Source: Ramlibacter agri (GTDB taxonomy: Bacteria > Pseudomonadota > Gammaproteobacteria > Burkholderiales > Burkholderiaceae_C). Taken from it: a stretch of 64,000 nucleotides of DNA. Below are positions 29,451-36,053 of the stretch, in pieces. The position numbers were made by a program, and so were the translations under genes. The stretch lies in assembly GCF_012927085.1 (NCBI RefSeq), contig NZ_JABBFX010000004.1, forward strand, positions 186,001 to 250,000, in the 5' to 3' direction. Each line of letters opens with the position of its first letter. The stretch's first letter is position 1. The notes below the pieces were generated by a model, which saw only the letters and a program-made list of their open reading frames with translations, ran no database searches and was not told the DNA's origin.

Positions 29451-29903
29451 TTAGCGGCCGGGGCAGCCGGCGGCAGGCGCCGGCGCGGCGAGCTGGCAGG
29501 CCGGCGCCATGGCGGCGCGGGCCGGCCTGGACGTCAGGTACAGAGCCGTGGACAGCGTGACCACCACGAACAGCAGCGTGCCGCACAGCAGGTACCGGGC
29601 CCAGTGCTGGGCCGGGTGTACGAAGGCCCACAGGCTGGTCGGCGCCACGGAGCGCGCGGGCGCGGCCGGGCGTTCCATGCGGCGGATCCACAGGTCGTGC
29701 TCGGCGCGGCGATGCGAATCCGACAGCACCTCGTACGCGGCATTGATGGCGGCCATGGCGCGCACGGCATTGGCATTGCCTGGCATCTTGTCCGGGTGGT
29801 ACTTGTGCGCGAGCTTGCGGTAGGCGGCGCGCACGAGGTCGGGCGAGGCGTCGCGTTCGACCTGCAGCACGTCGTAATAGGTGGGCATGGACTCGGTGGC
29901 CAT
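29451..29903 (-). CDS. Membrane-anchored J-domain protein
   Basis: A 150-residue protein with an N-terminal J domain (TYYDVLQVERDASPDLVRAA) containing an intact HPD (KYHPDKMPGN). A single membrane segment lies near residues 104–125 (YLLCGTLLFVVVTLSTALYL). It would recruit DnaK to the membrane, with the J domain on the cytoplasmic side; clients are unknown. ATG 29903 is used; ATG 29888 (MPTYYDV) is an equally good start. Confidence 0.85.
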   Translation of the reverse strand: MATESMPTYYDVLQVERDASPDLVRAAYRKLAHKYHPDKMPGNANAVRAMAAINAAYEVLSDSHRRAEHDLWIRRMERPAAPARSVAPTSLWAFVHPAQHWARYLLCGTLLFVVVTLSTALYLTSRPARAAMAPACQLAAPAPAAGCPGR

Positions 29904-30003
29904 CGCTCAGGATGTTAGGGCCGCGCCGCGCGGCGTCCAGCAAAACCTGCGTTGCGCCCGGCTGGCTGTGGGTGGCTTGCTACAAAAACCGTTGCAATCC
30001 GTG

Positions 30004-30330
30004 TCACGCAAGGCGGTGGCGGAAGAAGGCCGTGGCAAACAGGCGCGGCACCGGCACGTGGTGGCGCTGGCGGCGCTCGGCGAGCGCACGCGCCTGGTCG
30101 GGCAGCAGCGAGACTTCGTTGCGCGCTTCCAGCGAGACCCAGGTCAGCGCGCCTTCCAGCGAGCGATGCTGCTCGCCGCCGAAGATCTTGAAGGCGCACT
30201 CGGCTTCCCAGTAGTTGTCCGGCCGGGTCCAGCACACCTTGGCGTAGCTGCAGAAGCGCTCGCCGTCGCCCACGGCCGCCGCATACGCCGTGATGTAGAA
30301 ACCGTTCAGCGGCCCCCAGACTCTTTCCAT
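30004..30330 (-). CDS. Hypothetical protein
   Basis: A 108-residue protein of unrecognised family, opening MERVWGPLNGFYITAYAAAV and containing CWTRPDNYWEAECAFKIFGG, then an Arg/His-rich C-terminus. Aromatic and Cys content, intact frame and GGGAG 9 bases before the ATG support a real gene. No signal peptide or membrane segment is seen. It lies downstream of tarD on the same strand but 106 bases away. Confidence 0.55.
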   Translation of the reverse strand: MERVWGPLNGFYITAYAAAVGDGERFCSYAKVCWTRPDNYWEAECAFKIFGGEQHRSLEGALTWVSLEARNEVSLLPDQARALAERRQRHHVPVPRLFATAFFRHRLA

Positions 30331-30420
30331 CGCAATCGCTCCCTGCACTTCGCTTCTTGCGGCGGGAGTTTGCGACGCCTCGTCGCCGCTTGGAGCTCAG
30401 CGGAACGCAATCGCGGCGCG

Positions 30421-30427
30421 GTCCTAC
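30421..30427 (+). promoter_or_regulatory. GTCCTAC motif copy
   Basis: An exact GTCCTAC in intergenic DNA. GGAAC lies upstream at a distance of 16 bases, but reading in this direction leads into the 3' end of tarD antisense, so this copy has no obvious target gene. Confidence 0.25.
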
Positions 30428-30436
30428 AAACTTCCT

Positions 30437-31600
30437 TCACGCAGCCAGCGCGTGCATCTCGCGAATGAGGTCGCTCTTGCCCTCGAAGCCGATGCCGGGC
30501 AGCTCGGGCAGCACCACGTGGCTGTCCTGCACCTTCACGCCGTCGGGGAAGCCGCCATAGGGCTGGAACAGGTCGGGATAGGACTCGTTGCCGCCCAGCC
30601 CCAGCCCGGCCGCGATGGCCAGCGACATCTGGTGGCCGCCGTGCGGGATGCAGCGGCTGGGCGACCAGCCGTGCTGCTTCAGCATGTCGAGCGTGCGGAG
30701 GTATTCGACCAGGCCGTACGAGAGCGCGCAGTCGAACTGCAGCCAATCGCGGTCGGGACGCATGCCGCCGTAGCGGACGAGGTTGCGCGCATCCTGCATC
30801 GAGAACAGGTTCTCGCCGGTCGCCATCGGGTTGGGGTAGTAGTTGCGCAGCGTCGCCTGCAGCTCGTAGTCCAGCGGGTCGCCCGCTTCCTCGTACCAGA
30901 ACAGGTTGTAGGGTGCGAGCGCCTTGGCATAGGCGATGGCGGTGTCCAGGTCGAAGCGGCCGTTGGCGTCCACGGCCAGGCGCTGGCCGTCCTCCAGGAT
31001 GGACAGCACGGACTCGATGCGGCGCCGGTCCTCGTCCAGCGAGGCGCCGCCGATCTTCATCTTGACGACCGAGTAGCCGCGGGCGATGTACTTGCGCATC
31101 TCGTCCTTCAGCTGGCTGTCGTCCTTGCCGGGGTAGTAGTAGCCGCCGGCGGCATAGACGAAGACCTTGCGGTTCACCTGGCCGTCGCCGTAGCGCTCGG
31201 CCAGCAGCTGGAACAGCGGCTTGTCCTCGATCTTCGCCACCGCGTCCCACACCGCCATGTCGATGGTGCCGATGGCGACCGAGCGCTCGCCGTGGCCACC
31301 CGGCTTCTCGTTGGTGAACATCGCGTTCCACACCTTGTGGGCGTCGAGGATGCCGCGCTCGTCCAGCAGGCTTTCGGGCCTGGCCTCCAGCACGCGCGGG
31401 ATGAAGCGCTCGCGCATCAGCATGCCCTGGCCGTAGCGGCCGTTGGAGTTGAAGCCGTAGCCGATGACCGGCTTGCCATGGCGCACGACGTCGGTGACGA
31501 CGGCGACGAGGCTCAGCGTCATCTTGCTAAAGTCGATGTACGCATTGCGGATCGGGGAACTGATGGGAACGGTCTTCTCGCGGATCTCGACGATCTTCAT
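30437..31600 (-). CDS. tarD: D(-)-tartrate dehydratase
   Basis: A 387-residue enolase-superfamily dehydratase that closely resembles the characterised Bradyrhizobium D-tartrate dehydratase (D-tartrate to oxaloacetate). Conserved blocks are PISSPIRNAYIDFSKMT, NEKPGGHGERSVA, YAAGGYYYPGK, the KxK catalytic lysine motif VVKMKIGG, metal ligands in DANGRF, WYEEAGDP and ATGENL, and the late HGGHQMSL histidine. ATG 31600 gives the family length. A LysR gene starts divergently 98 bases away, and an IlvD/Edd dehydratase lies beyond it, suggesting a sugar-acid catabolic locus. Confidence 0.92.
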   Translation of the reverse strand: MKIVEIREKTVPISSPIRNAYIDFSKMTLSLVAVVTDVVRHGKPVIGYGFNSNGRYGQGMLMRERFIPRVLEARPESLLDERGILDAHKVWNAMFTNEKPGGHGERSVAIGTIDMAVWDAVAKIEDKPLFQLLAERYGDGQVNRKVFVYAAGGYYYPGKDDSQLKDEMRKYIARGYSVVKMKIGGASLDEDRRRIESVLSILEDGQRLAVDANGRFDLDTAIAYAKALAPYNLFWYEEAGDPLDYELQATLRNYYPNPMATGENLFSMQDARNLVRYGGMRPDRDWLQFDCALSYGLVEYLRTLDMLKQHGWSPSRCIPHGGHQMSLAIAAGLGLGGNESYPDLFQPYGGFPDGVKVQDSHVVLPELPGIGFEGKSDLIREMHALAA

Positions 31601-31698
31601 GGTCTCTCCAAGGGGCAGGACGCGATGATGCCCGCGCGGGGCCCCGCAGCGCCAATGCCTGTTTTTTCTCGTTTGATGCCGTCCCGGCACCGCCACTC

Positions 31699-32541
31699 AT
31701 GAACCTGTCCTGGCTGGAAGATTTCCTCGCGCTGGCCGCCAGCGGCAACTTCTCGCGCGCCGCCCAGGAGCGGCACATGACGCAGCCGGCCTTCAGCCGG
31801 CGCATCCGCGCGCTGGAGGAGTGGCTGGGCGCCGAACTGTTCGACCGCAGCAGCCAGCCGGCGCGGCTGACCGCCGCCGGCGAGTGGCTGCGCCCGATCG
31901 CGCAGGACCTGCTGGCTCGGGTGGCGCGGCTGCCCGGCGAAGCGCGGGCGGTGGCGGAGGCGCATTCCTCCACCTTGCGGCTGGCGGCGACGCATGCGTT
32001 GTCCTTCTCCTTCGTGCCGGGCTGGCTGCAGGCCCTGCAGGCCAATGGGCCGATCCAGCTGGTGTCCGACGTGCTGCAACGCTGCGAGGCCTTGCTGCAG
32101 CAGCGGCAGGTGCAGTTCGTGGTGGCGCATGCGCCGGCGGGCGAATCCGGCTTGCTCGATGCGGCCGGCGTGCCTGCCATCACGATTGGCCGGGACCGCC
32201 TGTTGCCGGTGCGCTCGGCCCAGGCGCCCGAGGGGGCGTTGCTGGCTTTCAGCGACGAATCCGGCTTGGGGCGGATCGTGCGGCAACGTGTTGGCCAGGA
32301 GCTCGCGGGCCTGCAGGCGGTGTTCACCGCGCACCTCGCTTCCGTCCTGAAGTCCATGGCATTGGAGGGCAGGGGACTGACGTGGCTGCCGGAGTCGCTG
32401 GTGCGCGAGGAGCTCGCCAGTGGTCGCCTGGCGGTGCACGGGCCGGCGCACTGGGTGGTGGACCTGGAGATCCGGCTGTATCGCGATCCGGCGCCGTTGG
32501 GAGCGTACGCCGAGGCGTTCTGGCTTGCCGCGGCGCGCTAG
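31699..32541 (+). CDS. LysR family regulator of the tartrate locus
   Basis: A 280-residue LysR regulator. The N-terminal winged helix (NLSWLEDFLALAASGNFSRA, MTQPAFSRRIRALEEWLG) is followed by the effector-binding domain. It is divergent from tarD across 98 bases and convergent with the IlvD/Edd gene, the two stops overlapping by 4 bases. The divergent position suggests that it activates tarD in response to a sugar acid. No clear T-N11-A site could be singled out. Confidence 0.88.
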   Translation: MNLSWLEDFLALAASGNFSRAAQERHMTQPAFSRRIRALEEWLGAELFDRSSQPARLTAAGEWLRPIAQDLLARVARLPGEARAVAEAHSSTLRLAATHALSFSFVPGWLQALQANGPIQLVSDVLQRCEALLQQRQVQFVVAHAPAGESGLLDAAGVPAITIGRDRLLPVRSAQAPEGALLAFSDESGLGRIVRQRVGQELAGLQAVFTAHLASVLKSMALEGRGLTWLPESLVREELASGRLAVHGPAHWVVDLEIRLYRDPAPLGAYAEAFWLAAAR

Positions 32542-34265
32542 AAGATGTCCGGCTCCCCGGCGCTCTCGCCGAACTCCGTCCGCAGGAAATCCATGTCGCA
32601 GCCCTCGTTGGCCTGCAGGATGTGCTGCGTGAACATCCACCCATAGCCACGCTGGTAACGGGGCGCAGGTGCGGTCCAGGCGGCGCGGCGGCGCTCCAGC
32701 TCCGCGTCGCCGACGTCCAGGTGGATGCGCCGCGCTGGAATGTCCACGGCGATCACGTCACCGGTGCGCACCAGCGCCAGGTTGCCGCCGACGAAAGCTT
32801 CCGGCGCGACGTGCAGCACGCAGGCGCCGTAGCTGGTGCCGCTCATGCGGGCATCGCTGATGCGCAGCATGTCGCGCACGCCTTGCTTCAGCAGCTTCAC
32901 GGGCAGCGGGATCATGCCCCACTCGGGCATGCCGGGGCCGCCCTTGGGACCGGCGTTGCGCAGCACGATCACGTGGTCCTCGGTGACCTCGGCCTCAGGG
33001 TCGTCAAGCATCTTCTTCAGGCTGGGATAGTCGTCGAACACCAGCGCCGGGCCACTGTGTTGCAGGAACTTCGCGCTCATGGCCGAAGGCTTGATCACGC
33101 AGCCATCCGGCGCCAGGTTGCCGCGCAGCACCGCGAGCGCGCCTTCGCCGTAGACCGGGTTGGCCAGCGGCCGGATCACCTCGGTGTCGAAGCACTCGGC
33201 GCCTTCGATGTTCTCGCCCAGCGTGCGCCCGTTCACGGTCAGCTGGTCCAGCCGCAGGAAGGGCTTCAGCTGCTGCATCAGCGCCGGCAGGCCGCCGGCG
33301 TAATGGAAGTCCTCCATCAGGTACGGACTGCTGCCGTTCGGGCGGATGTTCGCCAGCACCGGGACTTCGCGGCTGGCGCGGTCGAAGTCCGCCAGCGAGA
33401 TGTCGGCGCCGGCACGGCGCGCCTGCGCGATGACGTGGATGATGGCGTTGGTGGAGCAGCCCAGCGCCATCGCCACCGCAATGCCGTTCAGGAAGGCCTC
33501 TCGCGTCTGGATGCGCGCGGGCCGCAGGTCTTCGTGCACCATCGCCACGATGCGCCGGCCCACCTGCGCCGCCATGCGCTGGTGGTTGGCGTCGACGGCG
33601 GGAATGGACGCCGCGCCGGGCAGGGTCATGCCGATCGCCTCGGCGATGGAGGTCATGGTGCTGGCCGTGCCCATCGTCATGCAGGTGCCCGCGCTGCGCG
33701 CGATGCCGCCCACGATGGCCTGCCATTGCGGTTCGCTGATGGTGCCGGCGCGGCGTTCGTCCCAGTACTTGAAGGCATCGGAGCCCGAGCCCAGTGCCTG
33801 GCCGCGCGACATGCCGCGCAGCATCGGGCCGGCGGGAAGGAAGATCGCGGGGATGCCGGCGCTGGTCGCGCCCAGCAGCATGGCCGGCGTGGTCTTGTCG
33901 CAGCCGCCCATGAGCACCACGCCGTCCACCGGGTAGGCGCGGATCATCTCCTCCACTTCCATCGCCAGCAGGTTGCGATAGAGCAGGGCGGACGGCTTGA
34001 TGATCGCTTCGCCGAGCGACACGGTCGGCAGTTCCAGCGGAAAGCCGCCGGCTTGCAGCACGCCGCGCTTGACCTCGTCCACCCGCTGCTTGAAGTGCTG
34101 GTGGCAGGGGTTGTAGTCGTTCCAGTTGTTGCAGATGGCGATGACGGGCTTGCCTTCCCAGTCCTGCGGGTCGTAGCCCATCTGCATGATCCGCGAGCGG
34201 TGGTTGAAGCTGCGGAAATCGTCGCGCGCCAGCCAGCGCTGCGAACGGAGTTTTTCGAGTGGCAT
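32538..34265 (-). CDS. IlvD/Edd family dehydratase (L-arabonate dehydratase-like)
   Basis: A 575-residue Fe-S dehydratase. Cluster cysteines lie in CNNWNDYNPC, GGCDKTTPAML and AGTCMTMGTAST; the catalytic Ser region is SDARMSGTSYGACVLH. Length and the YNPCH variant resemble sugar-acid dehydratases (L-arabonate/D-xylonate) rather than biosynthetic IlvD, but the substrate is not certain. With tarD and the LysR gene it makes a locus for sugar-acid use. It is the first gene on its strand here, with a DnaJ-like gene beginning downstream. Confidence 0.85.
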   Translation of the reverse strand: MPLEKLRSQRWLARDDFRSFNHRSRIMQMGYDPQDWEGKPVIAICNNWNDYNPCHQHFKQRVDEVKRGVLQAGGFPLELPTVSLGEAIIKPSALLYRNLLAMEVEEMIRAYPVDGVVLMGGCDKTTPAMLLGATSAGIPAIFLPAGPMLRGMSRGQALGSGSDAFKYWDERRAGTISEPQWQAIVGGIARSAGTCMTMGTASTMTSIAEAIGMTLPGAASIPAVDANHQRMAAQVGRRIVAMVHEDLRPARIQTREAFLNGIAVAMALGCSTNAIIHVIAQARRAGADISLADFDRASREVPVLANIRPNGSSPYLMEDFHYAGGLPALMQQLKPFLRLDQLTVNGRTLGENIEGAECFDTEVIRPLANPVYGEGALAVLRGNLAPDGCVIKPSAMSAKFLQHSGPALVFDDYPSLKKMLDDPEAEVTEDHVIVLRNAGPKGGPGMPEWGMIPLPVKLLKQGVRDMLRISDARMSGTSYGACVLHVAPEAFVGGNLALVRTGDVIAVDIPARRIHLDVGDAELERRRAAWTAPAPRYQRGYGWMFTQHILQANEGCDMDFLRTEFGESAGEPDIF

Positions 34266-34306
34266 GCCGGGTCTCCTGCGGCGAGTTTAGGAGCCCGGCA
34301 GGCCCC

Positions 34307-35023
34307 TCAGCAATCCGCGCGGCGGTATTGCTGGTAGCAGAGCTCGCGCACGCGCTGCTTGTCGCGCTCGGTGCGGGCCCGGGACTCGGCGGCCGCGCGG
34401 TATTCGTCGTTGCGGCGCATGGATTCCTGGCGCTGCTGCTCGGCGAGCTCCTGGCGGCGCGCGTAGGTCGCATTGGCTTCCTGCGCCCGCATGGTCGCGT
34501 TGGCGCGGGCAGCGGAAACCTGGGCTTCCTGCATCAGCTGCTTCTCGTTGGCCTCGGCCTGCGCGGCCACAGTGGCGCGCTGCGCGGCCAGCCGCTGTTC
34601 CTCGTCACGGGCACGCGTGGCCGCCGCCTCGGCTTCCTTGCGCGCGGCGATCTCCTGCTCCTTGCGGGCCTCGGCGTTGCGCCAGCTCACGACGGCGCCC
34701 GTGACGATGGCCAGGCCGATCAGCCACAGCACCGCGGTCAGCACGCGGCTGCCGCCGGCGGGCGTCTCGTGCCGCACGATCACCCTGGTGGGCTGCACCC
34801 CGGGCCGCGCCGGTTCCGCGAGCTTGCGGTCGTGCGCCGCGCGCGACGCCGGGTCGCGCAGCACCTGGTAGGCCGACTTGAGTTCGCCGAGCCGGGCCAG
34901 TGCGCCATCGTCCTGGGCCAGGCGCTCGCGCGTGAACATCCGCTCCGCCTTGCCGTAGGCCGCTTCGATTTCTTCCGTCGTGGCATCGCCGGGAACGCCC
35001 AGCACCATGTATGCGGACCGCAT
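34307..35023 (-). CDS. J-like domain membrane protein lacking HPD, coiled coil
   Basis: A 238-residue protein. The N-terminus resembles a J domain (YMVLGVPGDATTEEIEAAYG, then YQVLRDPASRAAHDRKL), but the HPD tripeptide is replaced by ERMFTRERLA, so DnaK stimulation is unlikely. A membrane segment (VLTAVLWLIGLAIVTGAVVS, about 96–115) is followed by a long Ala/Glu/Arg-rich coiled coil to near the end, which terminates in Cys-containing ELCYQQYRRADC. Location is inner membrane; the role is unknown. Confidence 0.75.
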   Translation of the reverse strand: MRSAYMVLGVPGDATTEEIEAAYGKAERMFTRERLAQDDGALARLGELKSAYQVLRDPASRAAHDRKLAEPARPGVQPTRVIVRHETPAGGSRVLTAVLWLIGLAIVTGAVVSWRNAEARKEQEIAARKEAEAAATRARDEEQRLAAQRATVAAQAEANEKQLMQEAQVSAARANATMRAQEANATYARRQELAEQQRQESMRRNDEYRAAAESRARTERDKQRVRELCYQQYRRADC

Positions 35024-35053
35024 CGTTCTCCTCCTCTCCTTGCTTCTATTCTT

Positions 35054-35623
35054 TCAGCGCCAAAAGCGGGCCCGCGCTTCGGCCTGGCGTGCTTCCGCCT
35101 CCGCCCGCCGCGCCTCGGCTTCCGCGCGCCAGACGTCGGCGTCGGTGGAGCGCGCGACTTCGCGTTCCGTCGCGTAGCCGTGGTTGCGCTTGTAGGCCAT
35201 GCAGCGCGATTCGAGTTGCGACCGAACTTCCACCGGCTGCCCGCGCATCTCGCCCAGCACGTTGAGCACGTCGCGCAGCAGGCTTTTCTGCTGGCGCTCG
35301 ATGGGACGGGCCTGGATCTCGGCGTTCAGCCGCTGCTTGGTTTCACCGGCGGCCATGCGCTGCCACCAGCCCATGGCGTCGGCGGCGACCCGCGCGCAAT
35401 CGCGGTCGGTGTCGGGGTTGACCTGCTGGATGGCGAATTCGCCCTGGGTGAGCGAAAAGCGCTGCTGCACGGCCCGGTCGGCGCAGGGCCGGTCCTGGAA
35501 CGTGGTGCCGCACTTGAACAGGTCGCCCGCATGCGCGGGGCCCGCCGCGGCGGCGAGCATCGCGAATGAGATAGCGGCCAGGCCGCTCCTCCCGGTTGCC
35601 AAAAACAGCCTCCCGTGACTCAT
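35054..35623 (-). CDS. Exported DUF4124-like protein
   Basis: A 189-residue exported protein with a signal peptide ending AAGPAHA and then GDLFKCGTTFQDRPC, the Cys pair pattern of DUF4124-like domains. The rest is helical and the C-terminus is an Ala/Glu/Arg repeat helix (RAEAEARRAEAEARQAEARA). Function is unknown. ATG 35623 lies in the loop of a 7-bp inverted repeat and no good Shine–Dalgarno is seen, so regulation at initiation or a different start is possible. Confidence 0.7.
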   Translation of the reverse strand: MSHGRLFLATGRSGLAAISFAMLAAAAGPAHAGDLFKCGTTFQDRPCADRAVQQRFSLTQGEFAIQQVNPDTDRDCARVAADAMGWWQRMAAGETKQRLNAEIQARPIERQQKSLLRDVLNVLGEMRGQPVEVRSQLESRCMAYKRNHGYATEREVARSTDADVWRAEAEARRAEAEARQAEARARFWR

Positions 35624-35636
35624 CTTGTTACGGGAG
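35610..35636 (-). promoter_or_regulatory. Inverted repeat enclosing the start codon
   Basis: CTCCCGT (35610–35616) and ACGGGAG (35630–35636) form a perfect 7-bp stem with a 13-base loop that contains the ATG of the DUF4124-like gene. It may restrict ribosome access. Confidence 0.35.
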
Positions 35637-35720
35637 TATACGAAGCAGACGTGGAATCCGGCCCCTTCAGGGCCGCCGGCTGTCGCGCGGGCGCGCCACC
35701 CATTTGGCGGATGCCCCAAT

Positions 35721-35755
35721 AAAAAATCCCCCGGTGCTTGGCGCACCAGGGGGAT
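35721..35755 (-). terminator. Minus-strand Rho-independent terminator
   Basis: A stem of ten GC pairs with one bulged base (35727–35737 with 35743–35755) is followed, reading on the minus strand, by T6 (35726–35721). No protein gene on the minus strand lies directly upstream, so it may end a non-coding transcript. Confidence 0.7.
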
Positions 35756-35826
35756 AAATAGCCGGGAAAGAAACTTGAAAAAGAACCCGGCTCAAGCTGT
35801 GAGATTGCATAACGCGTGCCGGGTTC
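35721..35826 (-). ncRNA. Candidate small RNA upstream of the DUF4124-like gene
   Basis: Reading on the minus strand, GAACCCGGC (35826–35818) pairs perfectly with GCCGGGTTC (35791–35783), a 9-bp stem with a 26-base loop. A T5 run, an AT-rich linker and then the strong terminator at 35755–35721 follow. The architecture (hairpin, single-stranded U-rich linker, terminal hairpin) fits a Hfq-type sRNA or a leader attenuator. No promoter could be assigned, so both ends are estimates. Confidence 0.3.
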
Positions 35827-35951
35827 CTGAAACACGCGCGATTGCTTCCATTTGCGGCGAAACGGCAACTTTCCTTTCGTGAATTTGTCACGGGCCGTCC
35901 GGCACGTCGGTGAACGCCGGATTTTCGTGTCGCCTCCGGGGAACCCTTTCT

Positions 35952-35958
35952 GTAGGAT
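35952..35958 (-). promoter_or_regulatory. GTCCTAC-like motif (ATCCTAC) variant
   Basis: GTAGGAT on the plus strand reads ATCCTAC on the minus strand, pointing towards the candidate small RNA about 125 bases away. It is a one-base variant of the motif seen before several genes in the right half. Confidence 0.25.
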
Positions 35959-36053
35959 GACTCTGACAGTAGTGCCCCCCAGGGAGGGGCTTCTTCTGAC
36001 AATTCTTGGCCGTCGCGCTGCCAGCGCGCGGCAGCCACCAGCACAGGAACCGC

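Larger units (their letters stand above)
35624..36053. other. 430-base intergenic region
   Basis: This is the only long stretch without a recognised protein gene. It contains a minus-strand terminator, a second large inverted repeat, AT-rich sequence between 35710 and 35890 and a GTAGGAT motif near 35952, and then the 5' leader of the FtsH-like gene. An additional GC-rich palindrome (GCGCTGCCAGCGCG, 36015–36028) lies near its end. A small RNA on the minus strand is possible. Confidence 0.6.

Noticed and set aside
31601..31698. Specific LysR binding box between tarD and the LysR gene
   Set aside because: Several T-N11-A matches can be drawn but none is clearly symmetric or duplicated.
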